Source: Centroberyx gerrardi
Taxonomy: Eukaryota; Chordata; Actinopteri; Beryciformes; Berycidae
Reading direction: 5' to 3'
Length of the DNA stretch: 64,000 bases
Assembly (NCBI RefSeq): GCF_048128805.1
Contig: NC_136016.1
Span: forward strand, 12,764,676 to 12,828,675
Of this stretch, positions 1 through 12,888 are shown one piece after another. The notes beneath the pieces are model-generated. The model was not told the DNA's origin, did not search any database, and saw only the letters and a program-made list of their open reading frames with translations. The position numbers and the translations under genes were made by a program. Each line of letters starts with the position of its first letter. Within the stretch, counting starts at the first letter, position 1.

Positions 1-2395
1 GTGGTCATCATCCTCATACCATAAAATCACCAGGGATTGTGCTTATGAACTTCTTAAATTTCCAAAGTGCTTAAGAATTTCAGTTAAGGTCATGATCAAT
101 ATGTATAATGGCTAATGCTACTGCTGTTATATCAAATTCTGTATTATGTCTGTTTGTATGTCTGTTTTTGTCATGGCGTTATTTTCCATGTGTCATTACC
201 TCTATGATTCACTAACCATTATGGAGCAACTCCAAGATTTTGCATCTCCATGGCATCATGTCCAAGTCAAAGTCTGAGTCAAAGTTTTTGTCTCAGTTCA
301 AGTCTTGTTTCCAGCATTGGGACATAGTTGTTCTTGTTCAAAAATAACACATGTAAGGTAGATTAATTTTTAAATTGCATGATAAACCAGAGAAATTAAA
401 TGAAGCAAGGAGCAAAAATACATTTCTGTCTAGTACAGCTATGTATCATTAGAAATCAACACTGATGCCACAAATTTGCACAGTACTAATAGGTATAATT
501 TTTTCAGTACTCATTCCTATTGTCTTGACGTTAGCTGTAAAGGACTGGATTGGACAAGATGAGAGAGAAGTGGTACTGTATTGCTGGTGCAGGTATTGAC
601 CAGTGATCTATAGCTGACGTCCTGCCAGTGTTTCTGCATACCATGGCTACTTCTGAGACTGCCGCTGCTTAGTCAGTTACTCGACCATTAGGCTAATTCA
701 CGAGCGATATGGAGTTGGCGTGCGTGTGTTTTACCTCTCGCTACTGTCTCTGATATAAAGTAGTTCTCTTTGAAGAAGCAGCTTGCTGTCAGCACTGAGC
801 TTATTCAACCAATAGTATGTATTACATTTATAGCTACGACACTGACTCCACACATAAAACACAGAGTATTGAAGCTGTGTAGTGCAGCCTTGGGAATAAG
901 CTATAAAAATGACTAGCAGCTTAATATGTCCACCACTGTGCAGAAGCAAACACACACAGACACACACATACACGCAGCAATACTAGCCCTACCTTACCCA
1001 ATAAGCCTATATGTCTTAACCCATTCTAGCCTTAACCCAAACCATAACCTCTAACCCTATGAGAAGAAGTCATATTCTGCCTATTGTACTATATTTGTGA
1101 GGACTTCTCAACATTGCAAGTAGAGTGAACCCCGGTACAAATTCTTGCACACATACACACACACCCTAACCCCTCCAATACTATCTCATTTGACACATAA
1201 GCCTAGTCTTTGTTGTAGCTTACATTCAAAGAAAAACATCCATTCTGTTCTCTATTTCTAACTGTTAAATTATTGTCACTTGCACTTGCACTTACTTGAC
1301 CTTTTCATATTTAAGTCACTCTGGAGAGCATAAGAATGCAAAGTGCCTAGAATGCAAAGTGATTGTAATAAAACGGTAAATCCCACCGTTAAACATGTCG
1401 ATGATGTCAGCACTATTAAGTGACTCTTTAGAGGAAATGGGGATGGCCATCACTAATAAAGAAATGAGGGAGAGAGAGGAAAGAAACAGGCAGAGAGAGA
1501 GAGGAGCAGGGAGGGCGCAAGTAAGAGAGGAGAAAAAAAGGAAAAGACAGGTAAAACAAGGCAAAGAGAAACTAGAGAAAGAACATACAGTAAATGGGAA
1601 AGAGAGAGAAACAGAAATGGAGAGAAGAGTGATAGATAACAAGGTAGAAGTAGAGAGAAACTAATATGTGGTGCAGAAATTTAAGATTATCGAGGTTCAA
1701 GAGCTGAAAAAGGTGGAAACCAAAGAAACCAGAGCAAACTATGGGTAACATTATGAACTGTAGCTGCAATGCAGTTTTGAGTAGAAAATCTGAACTTCTG
1801 AGCAGTAAAAAAAAAAAAAAAAAGTCTATGAAATCTTTTGTGCTGAATAAGGCGGCCCAGAGGTAAACTGCATTCCTGCTTGATATAGAAAGATAATTAT
1901 ATATAATATATGATGTGTTGGTCCAGCTCTCCCAGTGTATTTACAACGTAAAAAGGCTCATCCTTGTTGGCCAAAATGATGACATGTAATAAGATTAGAA
2001 TTACAGTTAGTGTGAGTGTAAGTAGTGAGCTTAAGCTTGCCTCTTTTTGTTATAATTATTTCAACATAGTTTAACATGGGGACTAATAAAGACATAAATA
2101 AAATAATTAAAAGCTGGCAGATTGTTATTTTTTATCTGTAGACGAGTCAACAGCAATAAAGGACCAACTTAAGCTCACTGTCCCAAAACTTGCGCTATTG
2201 ATTATAAGCTCTATGTAATTACAAATGGGATGTTCTATGAGGTATCTCTCCTTCCTGAGACTGATTAAAGTACAGATCTCTACAGCAAAAATGGTCTGCA
2301 GTCCTGGGTCCCAGTCAACTGCTGAGCAAGGCAAACACAGCAATGTACATTTGGAACTGAATCTTAGAGTCAAAGCCAATAAGTGGTACCATCTC
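1..2395. other. Gene-free stretch, start of window
   Basis: No exon supported. Contents are AT-rich unique sequence, a CA-rich interspersed repeat at 945-1165, and a purine-rich tract at about 1440-1665 (mostly A/G on the plus strand). Open frames through the purine tract are low-complexity Glu/Arg/Lys runs. Confidence 0.5.
945..1165. repeat. CA-rich interspersed repeat with TAACCC-like core
   Basis: A (CA)n start is followed by repeated CTAACCC/CTTAACCC-like words, then GTGAGGAC and another CA-rich end. A similar layout recurs at about 13945-14300. The pairing of GTGAGGAC, degenerate TAACCC words and (CA)n is a pattern I associate with a widespread fish repeat, but its class is unknown to me. 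Confidence 0.4.
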
Positions 2396-2398
2396 ATG

Positions 2399-2514
2399 CT
2401 CTCTCTCTCTCTCTCTCTCACTCTCTCTCTCTCTGTTTCTCTCTCCCTCTCTCAACCCATCCACCTCCCCTTGTCATCTTCAGTTAACCCCTTCTCTCTG
2501 TTCATCGTCTTTCC

Positions 2515-2560
<46 letters not shown>
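2399..2560. repeat. (CT)n followed by (GA)n microsatellites
   Basis: A (CT)n tract at about 2399-2455 and a pure (GA)n tract at about 2518-2560 lie 60 bases apart. The opposite strand polarity of the two purine runs makes them able to pair with each other as an imperfect inverted repeat. Confidence 0.85.
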
Positions 2561-2565
<5 letters not shown>

Positions 2566-3127
2566 ACATTAAACAGACCCTGCTAGAGGAGAGCAGAGCC
2601 GGGCTCCATCCTGTTCCTGTGAAGTGTGCGAACTAGAGCCAAGCGCAGCATTCTGCTCCACGGCTGCCTCAGCAAAAACACAATATGTTGGCACTAAGGG
2701 GCCGCGCTGGCAGGTACTCGCACCCCAATGAATATCATCAGCTTTATGATACTGTATGCTTATCTGGCTAGAATATCTATCCAAAAAAAATAGGGGAGGG
2801 GGTGAAAATCACTGCATGATGAATAGGAGGAAAATGCAGTGTTGTGTGTGTTTACACTGATTGTGAGTGAGTCTTATCCAGCCAGCACAAACCTGTTCCA
2901 ATGAGAAATACTTTACACCAGTTTTGCCAGGACTAGAGCTATGCTGTCTACAGGTGAGAAACCTGTAGGCCTCATCATCCCTTAATCAAAATCAACTGGT
3001 TGCTGAAGGACCGTGATGAAAATATGACCATGACTTTACTCAAGATTTTTATTGTCATAATCACATTTTGTTGGTGGCCTTTCTTCTGTTAAATAAAACC
3101 TAGCTAACTGAAATAGGATTCAGTGGC

Positions 3128-3245
3128 ACTCAGGTGGCTCAGCAGGCTAAACTACATACTATACACTGATGCTGTTGGCTGTTTGATTTAGGCTCTTGAC
3201 CTTTGATGCATATTATTCCGGCCCTCTCATCTTTCTCCACTATAC
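3128..3245 (+). repeat. Decayed tRNA-like SINE fragment
   Basis: GGTGGCTCAGCAGGCTAA resembles a tRNA-like A box and is followed by a degraded B-box area and 'GACCTTTG...CCCTCTCATCTTTCTCC'. The body order parallels the better copies at 21833 and 27647, so I read it as an old copy of the same family. Confidence 0.5.
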
Positions 3246-3489
3246 CCTATTCAACACAGAAGAGCACTTATTATAGCCATTAAAATAATCTTTTCAGCAA
3301 AATGGGTTCAGTTAACTCACTCTTCCACTTCTTGTGCAGCAGCACATGCAGCAGAAGCATGGGGAACATAGCACTGTTGAGTGAAAACCTTGTATTACAA
3401 AATGTCAACTTTTCAGGAACTAAGAAAAACAGCTGTGGTTGTTGATTTCTTGTTTAATACAAATAATAAATGAAATAATGAGTAACTAG

Positions 3490-3722
3490 AAAATGTGCTG
3501 AGTAGAGCACCGTTTGGTGATATGCCATGCCCATCACCACGCCCCCTTTTGGCCAATCGACATGAAAAGTCGAGTGGCCCATTCCTTGGCCCATAAGCAA
3601 CCTTCATACCAAGTTTTGTGCAAATCCGTGCCCAAATTTTTTAGATATCCTGCTAACAGACGGACGGACGGACCAACACACAGACATGGGTGAAAACATT
3701 ATCTCCTTGGTGGAGGTAATGA
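3490..3722. repeat. Interspersed repeat ending in ACGGACGGACGG...CCTTGGTGGAGGTAAT
   Basis: The segment runs through 'caagttttgtgcaaatcc', a tetranucleotide GACG run and 'TCCTTGGTGGAGGTAAT'. I recall this combination as a common animal interspersed element end (usually CTTGGCGGAGGTAA). No TIR partner or ORF was found. Confidence 0.45.
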
Positions 3723-6700
3723 AGCAAGTCAATGAGGAAGTCACTCGGATCCCAGAGCATTAAAACTAATATGGAGGTAAAACAAAACCCAACTGAGTCT
3801 GGGCGATGAAGCAGGGGTTTGTTAGATCAATTGAGTTTTGTGTGTTGAGATCAGTTTACTTCATCAAGTATCCCTGATAAGTATGTTCAAGTCAATGAGT
3901 TCTTCCACTTCCTACCAATCCAACAAAACAGTCAACCGATATGGCATGGGTGTGACTAAGCGTAAGACTGCTGAGCTTCAAAGCAATCCTATGCCAGCAG
4001 ATTTTTAGAATGGCTATCTCATCAACTTAAGTTGCACTTTGCAGCCAACACTTCCTGCTTCTGGAGAAGGAGCTGCAACACGGCACCCAGAGTACGACCT
4101 GGCCAAACAACCTGGCTCTGAGTAGTAGCCGAGCAGCTATCAGGTTTCCCTAGCAACATCAATCGCCACGGGAATGATGGAATGCCAAGTGCCTAGCTTC
4201 CAGAACGCTGTGCACTGGGCATTCCGACTGGGATTACACCACAGTATAGTGTAACCTGGCTGGGTCCACCCAGCACCGCCCCCTGGAAGTGCAGTACACT
4301 CACTTCCAAGCTGAAATACCCTTCTGCTCCTGCTAGAACTGGAACCAACATTGGTGCCGTATAGCATATGAGCAAGCATATGGTTCTATTGCATTAGATA
4401 AGTCATATTTTTTTAACTTTTTACTTATTGCACCGCTGCTGCAATGTTGCTCCACCCCCAAAAGGAATGATTCAGGAGATTCCATCGTGCTAATGTGGGA
4501 CATTTTCAGGTCTGGGGTCTTCTAAAATGGCTGCCATTAGGTTTTACCAAAGAAGCAGTCACATGTTAAGGATTTGATTAACCAATGGCGATGATAGAGA
4601 AGTTAGAGAAGGAAGAAATTTTTCCTTATGTTTCCCCAGTATACGATAAGGACAACAGTAAGCAGGCAAGTTGTTATTTTGCCTATTGTTTTCCAATATG
4701 GATGGTAGACAGACAAATTATTATTTCCCTTTATATTGTCTTAAATCTATAGAGAACACAGTGGGAGAACATGCAAGTGAATGTTTTTGTTTCCCTTCAT
4801 ATTTTCTATTAAATCGAAATTTAAAGGGGGCATATGATAATTTGTGTTGGCAAAGATGATTTTACCTCCCTTCATCCTTCTGGGATGTGTGATCATCTCT
4901 GTTTCACCAGCCTGGGAAACACATTGAGGCTGCTACAAGTAGGGAAATGAGCCAAACACAGTAAGATGAATGACATTATTTAGTAAGGTGTTTATAGAGG
5001 CTTACTGTGCAGGGTATCCCTTCACCAGGGTCAGCGCATTTGACAGTGACATGCACACAAGTTCCCCATGCAGCATTTATCTTACAGATATCCATCAGTG
5101 ATACTGCAGTGTCTGCCACAGCCTATTCTTTCTCAAATGTAGAACCCAAAAGCAAGTAAAATAAAACTTGTACTTCTGTGATGAATGGTGACAGTGAATT
5201 GGTAGTTCTGCCTCTTTGCAAACACCCCCCATCATTAATCATATTAGTAAAGATATGGATTCTTTTTGTGATTTTTTTCAACTGTTTCCCTGTTGTTATT
5301 ATTAAGTGTATGCCACCATGGAGGTCTTCCATTCCACATCAATCATCTTCCCTGCATTAGTGCTGCAGCAGAGTTACAATTTTTTTGTGTGTGTTTTTTT
5401 GTTTTATTGAATGTTATATGTTGAATTTTGAGACAATTCCTGTTGAAAGTAGACGTACACAGCAGTAATACTGCAGGATACATGTATTAAAAGTAGGGAC
5501 TTCTACAATGGCCACATCTCTAATTTATTAAGTGTTGCCAATAAAGATTTCTCCTTGCTCCAAAAAAAAAATAGAAATAGATACTGATCTGAAGTGCAAA
5601 AAAATCATTTTAACTAACTACTCTGGCCATTTTCTTACAGCACTTTGTCCAAATCAGATTGCTAGTGTGATGAAGCTACCACTTCATGCCTATTGAAAGC
5701 ATTGACAGTATTGACATTGGAGAGGGTGTGGGTTGATCATGACTGAACGTGGGCAGTCACATTACATAAGCAACAGTCCACTTCTCTGACTAAAACAACA
5801 CAAAAACACAGACACACCATGCATATAGCCTATCTACTGTTCACTCCCTTCTAACAGAAGGGATTTTTCAGGTTTATTTAAATATTATAGCCATCGTTAT
5901 TAGAAGCCTGAGAGATCCTTCTGCATCCATTATCACAGTAAATACAGTTACAGCTCAAGATTTCAGTAATAATCAATTCACATAGTGTTATTAGTAGTAG
6001 AAGTAGTAGTAGTAGTGGTAGTAGTAGCAGCAGTAGTCATAGTATCATAGTTAATTGCAGTTAATATGCAGCTGTTATCAGTTGGTATGTGTATATTGTC
6101 ACTGTTAAAGTATCCATCCATGTTTAGATAACAAAAATCACTTTTTATTCCAAATTTTCATTTTCCCTATAGCATCGACATAAAGTAGATTAGTTCATTT
6201 AGGTAACATCCACACCTCCCCACTCTCTTGAGTTATTTGGCTAATATAAAAAAAGGCAGTAAGAGTGAGTGGGTGCACTCTCTCTCTCTCTCACACACAT
6301 ACACATACAGACACACACACACACACACACATGTACACATACGGTACAGTGAAAAGGGTGCCTTATGTAACCTAAGCCAAGACGACAATAATTATCACTC
6401 ATAAACCAGCTTCATCTGTCACATTTCACTCTCACACGCACACATGCACATACTCTTTATTTCTCTCTCTTTCTCTCTCGCCTTCCCTCTCTCTCTGTCC
6501 TGCTCACCTGTTCACTGAGAATCATTTGTTCATTTGTATCATTTCAACAGTGGAAATAAATGTGTCATCACAGTAACTACATGTGGGGTCAAGATGTTAT
6601 GGAAAGCTCTGGATGTTGCATGAATGAGTCAGCAAAGATTGTTTCATATGTTTAACCCCATTTCTAGGTTGTTCATCATATTCACAAATACAAATTGGAT

Positions 6701-6872
6701 TGTCCAAGGTTATGAGAACAGAATGTGATGTGAGTGCCATTCTCCTTTGTGATACTGAATGATACGGGTGTTGGTCATTTATGTTTGTAAAAGCTGACAG
6801 GTATTTTCCCAAGGTAGGAACTAGAGCGTGTATAATCCCCTCAGCTTCCACAAAGATGGTGCCTGAGGGGGC
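3723..6872. other. Gene-free stretch with minor simple repeats
   Basis: No supported exon. Visible items are a (GTA)n tract at about 5991-6040, short CT/CA tracts at 6278-6330 and 6460-6500, and a palindrome-poor block at 4050-4380 of unknown origin. The block's minus-strand open frames have no recognisable domain. Confidence 0.45.
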
Positions 6873-6958
<86 letters not shown>

Positions 6959-6980
6959 GGGGGGGGGGGGGGGGGGGGGG
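6873..6980. repeat. (GT)n followed by a G22 homopolymer
   Basis: An uninterrupted GT tract of about 85 bases ends in TTGG and passes directly into a run of 22 guanines at 6959-6980. Both are directly visible. The length of the G run may carry assembly error. Confidence 0.95.
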
Positions 6981-7984
6981 ACTTCCCATCCTCAGGCGTC
7001 CTCCTAACAGAGTCTTCTGCATGTCAGCTAAGGATGTTGGATTACAGTGAGCATGTGTAAAAGACAGTGTTTTCCCTTAGATCATTCAATAGTGTGGAAT
7101 GGGGAGCCGTAACAGCCATAACACTGCCCATACTGCATGGCAAAAATCATTATATTTTAGCCAGATTTCCCCCAAAACAATGAAATACAGAGCTGTTTAG
7201 GAAAAAGCACTTCATATACTATCCAAATATTAGTACTGCAACCTGAAATAGAACCGAGACTGCGACCAAAATATGGATCTACAGTATGTGGAGCCAAAAC
7301 CAACCTTCATCTACCACTGCTGCAAAACATTACAGACATCAACTTACTTGCAAAGAATAACAGAGGCATGTGCAGGTTTGAAATGTGCAGGGTTGCATGC
7401 CAGCCCCGGGGGTGATTCTGCATCATTACAATTTTAATCAACAGAACTAAAAGGCATGGAGGGCTCAGTAATAACACAAATCCATTTGTTAAGGGAGAAA
7501 CATGCTTAGACAACCAACATAGCTCCTACAACAAACAAGCTTGCTGTGCTCTAACTCTTGCTTACAAAGGCTAAGACAGTGCCAGGGGGATACGGCTGGT
7601 GAGGAATGAAATGTGATGTGATTGTTCTCCCTTGAAGCCCTGCTTCTGCAGCACTTGGCTATTCTACTGAGGAATACAGCAGTGTTGCTCAAAGTCTGGG
7701 TTGGAGCACAAAGGTGGGTCAGAGGAAGATTAAAATGGGTCCCCAAAATATTCTGGGGGAAAAAAAAGTTTCAAAAGTTTCTGGTTGTGTCATGCTGCCA
7801 AAGCCCACACAAGTTTCAGCAATGTAAAATATTGTAGGCTGAAAAGTAATGGACTGAGTGACTAACTGTACAACTGACTAACTGAGACTGACAGTACTAC
7901 ATGAATAACTAAATGACCTGTTTGTTCATCTGACTAACTGAAAGACCGCCTGACTCCAACTGTTTGATGTCTCTCTTTTCTCTG

Positions 7985-8070
7985 TCTTTCTAGCTGACTG
8001 ACTGACTGACTGACTGACTGACTGACTGGCTGACTGGCTGACTGGCTGGCTGGCTTGCTGTGTGACTGAC
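7985..8070. repeat. (GACT)n tetranucleotide minisatellite
   Basis: Perfect TGAC units turn into GGCTGACT and GGCT variants towards the right. Looser copies of ACTGACTAACTG extend left to about 7850 and right to about 8100. It encodes Ser-Gln repeats in one minus frame, which I regard as non-genic. Confidence 0.9.
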
Positions 8071-8659
8071 TGTCCTTCTGTCACACTGACAGACTGTCTA
8101 ACTAAGCTTGTGTTCACCAGCAATAGACCAGCAAACCATTGTGTGCTGGTTTAAATGTACAAGCACATATGACTGTCTAAATGACTGCTGTGCCTTATCT
8201 CACTGTTCAGTTGTTGAGATATCTCTAATGCACACTCTAATGTTTGCTTATTGTTTCCCTTTGTTTACTTCATCGCAATCAAAATCAGCTTAATTGCCAA
8301 GTCCAATATGTGTACATGAATTTGTCTTGGTGACAATGTTGCAGAGATATATTGACAACTTACAGAGATTCACTGTAAATGTGTGCACGGACAACAGGAC
8401 CTCAAGAGATATGATAAACCGTATACTACACTTATCACTCTAAAAGCACTTACAGCATTCATTAATGGCCTAATCCATGCATGATTTGAGAGTCAAAGTG
8501 AAGGAAAGAGAGGAAGGTTTAGAGGAAAGTAATGACCACTGGCAGTAACCACAGGTCAGGAGGGGGAGGGGGGGTACAATGGCAAGTCTCCAAGTTCACA
8601 ATATGTCTGGTATGTGTGTCAGCAAAACTGCTTCCTCGTTATGTAAAACCCCCCACCAC

Positions 8660-8822
8660 CACCATCACACACACCATCACACACACCATCATGCACACAC
8701 ACACACACACACACACGGCTTGCCTGGTCGGATCCTCTGTCACTGTCTTCCTGTTTCTCTCCTCAATTAGAAGACTTGCACTGCCCAGACTAGCGTTCAG
8801 TTACATGGTAAAAATGTAAGGC

Positions 8823-8865
<43 letters not shown>

Positions 8866-8880
8866 GTGTGTGTGTGTTAG
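8660..8880. repeat. (CA)n and (GT)n cluster
   Basis: A CACCATCA-rich (CA)n tract at about 8660-8716 is followed, after 100 bases, by a (GT)n tract at about 8825-8877. The two tracts are complementary and could form an imperfect stem. Confidence 0.85.
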
Positions 8881-8899
8881 GCTCAGGGGTCAAGTAGCC

Positions 8900-9684
8900 A
8901 TCCAGATGTCCCACCGATGGTACACCTCAACACATCAACACAAACACATACACACACACGCAGGCCTAGTAGAGTCCTAGGGGCGTGACAGCCAGTATGA
9001 ATTTGTTCTCCTCCTCCCAGACTGTTCAGCAATACACTCACCCCGAGTGTGTTTACATGCACAGCAGCTCTCCAGTTAACACACAGCATTCCAGATAGCT
9101 CAAATCTCAGCTTTGATGTTGAGCTATTTATATTTTTCATAATCCACTCACATACGTCTATCTCTGAACGTCTCTCTCAGATGAATAAACAGAATAGCCT
9201 AGAACTACAGAATACTATAGTACAGCTACAGAAGTTTTACTGTATCCCAGGTATCTTTGACTTTCTCATTATCGAGATAAGAGTTTATCTGGGTTATCAT
9301 AAATGGTATATGATGTTAACATGCACCAAATCAAAAATGGAATACTTGATTATCCTGCATAATCACTGGATACTAGAGTATAATTTTGGTCTTCATTGAT
9401 TTTTTTTACCAGGAGCAATCATGAAAGGTTAAATGGCCCTTTTGCACTTTTCATGACCACCATGCAAGATCTATTATATCATTTAAAACATGAATGGCTA
9501 TGAAATGATTATGAACTTTATGTCTAGATTTCTGCAAAATAAACACTTCTTCGGTTCCAAACTGGTTTTCTCACTCCCTCCCTCTCTCAGCGGGTCTTTG
9601 GTTGCCATAGTTACATCCATTAACACACCTGCCAAGCTCTCAGGTCCCCCATGTACACACTCTCTCTCTTTCTCTCTCTCTCTT

Positions 9685-9720
<36 letters not shown>

Positions 9721-10880
9721 TCCCTCCCTTCTGTGATATTCACAGACTCTGACCTAAAAACCAGACTAGTGTTGACATGGTCTGTAATTAAACCTAGACA
9801 GACAGGGACAAAAAAGCAAAATGGTAAGCAAGTAAACAAAAACACAGATATGGAGGAAGACTTGATTTGCTGAACCTAACAAGCACACAATTCTGCTAGG
9901 AATGGGAATGAATAATTTGCATGACAATTAAAGGGACAGATTGACATTTTACTTGTCGTTCTGTTATATATACATTTTATCAGCCATTTTCTTTACTTTA
10001 GGATCACTAACAATTATAACAAGTTGTTATTTAATTAAACTGAAGCACCAGTAGAAAGCCTCTTTCCCTCCACTATTTGACAGGTGAAATAAAATCACAG
10101 ACTGCAATCTTAAATGGTTACTGAACTGAGGCCCTCCATCTAATGACCTCCACTGTATTCAAATGTCTAATCTCCTCTAAGTGTTCATCTCAACATGTGA
10201 CATATATTTAACTGCAAGTACAACTGCAGTTTTGAGATATGCCCCATTTGAAATCAGCCAAACCAACTCTTTCAAAATGATTGACAGCACAAAATGAAAA
10301 CAAATTTTAAAGGATGGAAGGTAACTTAAATAAATAAAAAGATCATACTTGGATCTTCTGTTTTACAAATACTGATGTTTTTGATGATAAAACATCTTCA
10401 GAATTAACTCTTGAACTGACATTAGATCTTTGTAACTTTCTTTAGAAGAAACTGCTTGTTCTAGAGCCGGTGTTGATGGGGACATCTGTGGTCAAAACAA
10501 ATGCTTTGTGTTAGTATGCATCCTCTGAGGTGCTCTGCTCCTTTTATATCAGAGAAAAAAAAACAATGCACTAAAACACCCACATATAGCATCAACCCTC
10601 CCATGCTTTTTCACACTGATGGTGGATGATGTGGGCAAGAATACACACACGTAAGTAAACACACATGCACATGTTGTTTCTGCTTCCATATAGAGCTGCT
10701 TGTTATTGGCTAAAAATCATAATGATTCTGAAATCCTTTCCCCTAAATATCAAATTGTGATATGAACTGAACAGATGTGGACAGTGTTTTTTTGTGGAAA
10801 AAAAAAAGTACACAGTTGGAAGTGGGAAAAATGGAATAATATAATAATCATGTGTGAGGTGGTCAAGTGGCTGCATGTAG
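8900..10880. other. Gene-free stretch
   Basis: No exon supported. It holds a (CT)n tract at about 9660-9725 and AT-rich unique sequence. Open frames of about 115-127 codons here are driven by the CT tract. Confidence 0.45.
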
Positions 10881-10889
10881 AGTAAAAAT

Positions 10890-11105
10890 CAAATCAGAAC
10901 TAGAATTGAACCTTGAGGTACACCAAATGCACCTGAAGAGTTGGACATAACATGATCACCAATAGAAACATAACGTTTTCTATTTGCCAGGTAAGATGAG
11001 ATCCATTCCAGGGCAGTTCAAGAGATACCCAGCAGCTGCATCAGTCAATCAATGAGAGTGTCATGATCAATGGCATCAAACACGCTAAGATCGACCATCA
11101 CTGGC
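10890..11105 (-). pseudogene. Fossil non-LTR retrotransposon reverse transcriptase fragment
   Basis: One minus-strand frame reads DLSVFDAIDHDTLID, a stop, LMQLLGIS, a stop, TALEWISSYLANR, YVSIGDHV and GVPQGSILVL. This matches the middle of LINE reverse transcriptases, where the palm motif is DLSAAFDTIDHD and GVPQGSVLGP follows about 55 residues later. Two stops and one lost residue show it is dead. The clade may be L2/Rex/CR1-like; the fragment is too short to decide. Confidence 0.85.
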
Positions 11106-11379
11106 ACTAACACATATTGAAATATAATGAATCAAGGTGTAACTTGATTTGCCAGCCAGGACTTATACGTTTTCTGGCTAGGGCTTGCAATTGTAACAGC
11201 GCTGTGGATTTCAATATAGTCAAGTCAATATTGTGATTTAAAAAAATTTGTATTAGTTGTTCCCCAGTTACTTTTTACTTTGATTTACAGCCATTTGCTA
11301 AGCCCAGCCCATTTGCTGCAACATTTCACACTTGTGAGGATAATCTTGCTAGCCATTCTCTGGTGATCACTTGTGAGGA

Positions 11380-11381
<2 letters not shown>

Positions 11382-11413
<32 letters not shown>
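11382..11413. repeat. (CA)n microsatellite
   Basis: A pure CA tract of about 32 bases, preceded by two copies of a CACTTGTGAGGAT word. These words resemble the repeat noted at 945-1165. Confidence 0.85.
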
Positions 11414-11415
<2 letters not shown>

Positions 11416-12880
11416 ATGCCCCGCGCACACACACAGAGCTTAACAATAAGAGCACAGCTCCATTCATTCGTATATCCGCGTATCAGCGTTCCATTAGCTT
11501 TGCACTGGTCCATTTTTACCACCACAAGTCATGACTGCTGCAATCAATGGACTTTATTGTGATTGCTCTCTCTGCCATAGTTAGCAGGGAAAATGAACCA
11601 CGCATCACATTACAACAATGTTCTGACATTACAGTAAACACTTGTACTGAAGTGATATGCACAGATATTCAATGGCTTTCAGTTGTTCTTCCATTAAATA
11701 CTAATGCTAACCCTTATAAATGCATGGTGTGAAAATTTACATTTTTGACAAGGACAATGCCCCATTAACTACAGTTCAGAAAAAAAAACTGTTGTGCACA
11801 TTCAGTGGTCACTTTCCTCAAACACAACAAAAGTCTGTCACAACTAATTTTTCACACACCCCATCATCACTGGAGCCATGAAACCTACCAAGCCAAAAAA
11901 CAGTAACTGTATGAGTTGTGACACTGAGACAAAAGATTTCCAATATTATGTCCTTTCATAGTAAAAGTATTGCAGGTCATTTGGTGTTTATGGATATCTT
12001 TTTTGTTAACATGAAATCTAAAACCTAGCCATGACCTTTGACCTTTAAAACACAAAAAGTAGTTACTGCTGTTTGTCTTTAGAGCACAGCACAGGACTTC
12101 ATTATGCTAGCCATTCAATCATGAAAATATTTGTTTTTTGTATGTGAAAGGTGGCAGAGGTAGCAGGGAAAACAATTTCTGTCGGTGTGATCACATTGGA
12201 GAGTAACTTAATAGATTATTCTTCAACAAGCGATGGATACAGAGTCGCTATTTGTGACACATTCCCTTCTGTTGTGTTGTGTCATCAAGGGAGATACACT
12301 TCTATTCTGCCAGGGGAATGCCACCCTCCTTTATCCCTCTCTCATTTTCCTTCATTCAAACACCATTGTGCCTTTGGTAATTTCAATGAAAAGAAAAAAA
12401 AAGGAAAAAATAGTATTGTAGCTAGCTAAAGTAATGGAGCTAGCCCTGCCCCCACATGCTCTAAAAGCAGTAATGAAGGAAATGTCAATGGTTGCTGTGT
12501 ATGCCACAACTCTTTATGTATGGAAAGCGTTCTCAACGTGGGTCCGGAGTCGCAGTTAGAAAGAACGGGATTAGAAAGAACGGGACTCTGACTAGAAAAA
12601 TCAAACATCATTTACTACACATATTATCTCCACTGCTATTAAGTCTCACTCTTAATCTCCCACATCGAGTGCCACTGGTCCTGTAATTTTTTTTTATATT
12701 TGAAAATGTCCAGAATTGTGATGGTTGTTGACCCCTCCTGGGTTACTGATCCACGTACTGTATGTTGTCATCCACATCAACAACGTTGTTGTTACCATGG
12801 TTCTATCACCACGGATACCCTGTGTCCCTAGCAACAGGTTGAGAGTGGAGGCAGCGCTGTGCTGCGAGGCTCAACAGAGC
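11414..12880. other. Gene-free stretch
   Basis: No exon supported; mixed unique sequence without strong repeats. Candidate frames near 12.2 kb are short and have no recognisable domain. Confidence 0.4.
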
Positions 12881-12888
12881 AAAAACAC

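Noticed and set aside
1395..1664. Glu/Arg/Lys-rich open frame
   Set aside because: Translation of a purine-rich tract with no domain and no splice support.
4140..4379. 79-codon minus-strand frame in a GC-richer block
   Set aside because: No domain, a competing overlapping frame, and no splice sites that support an exon.
6597..7022. 141-codon minus-strand frame with a long His-Thr repeat
   Set aside because: It is the translation of the (GT)n and G-run microsatellite.
7985..8070. Regularly spaced short repeat resembling an array
   Set aside because: Units are four bases without spacers, so it is a tetranucleotide satellite and not CRISPR.
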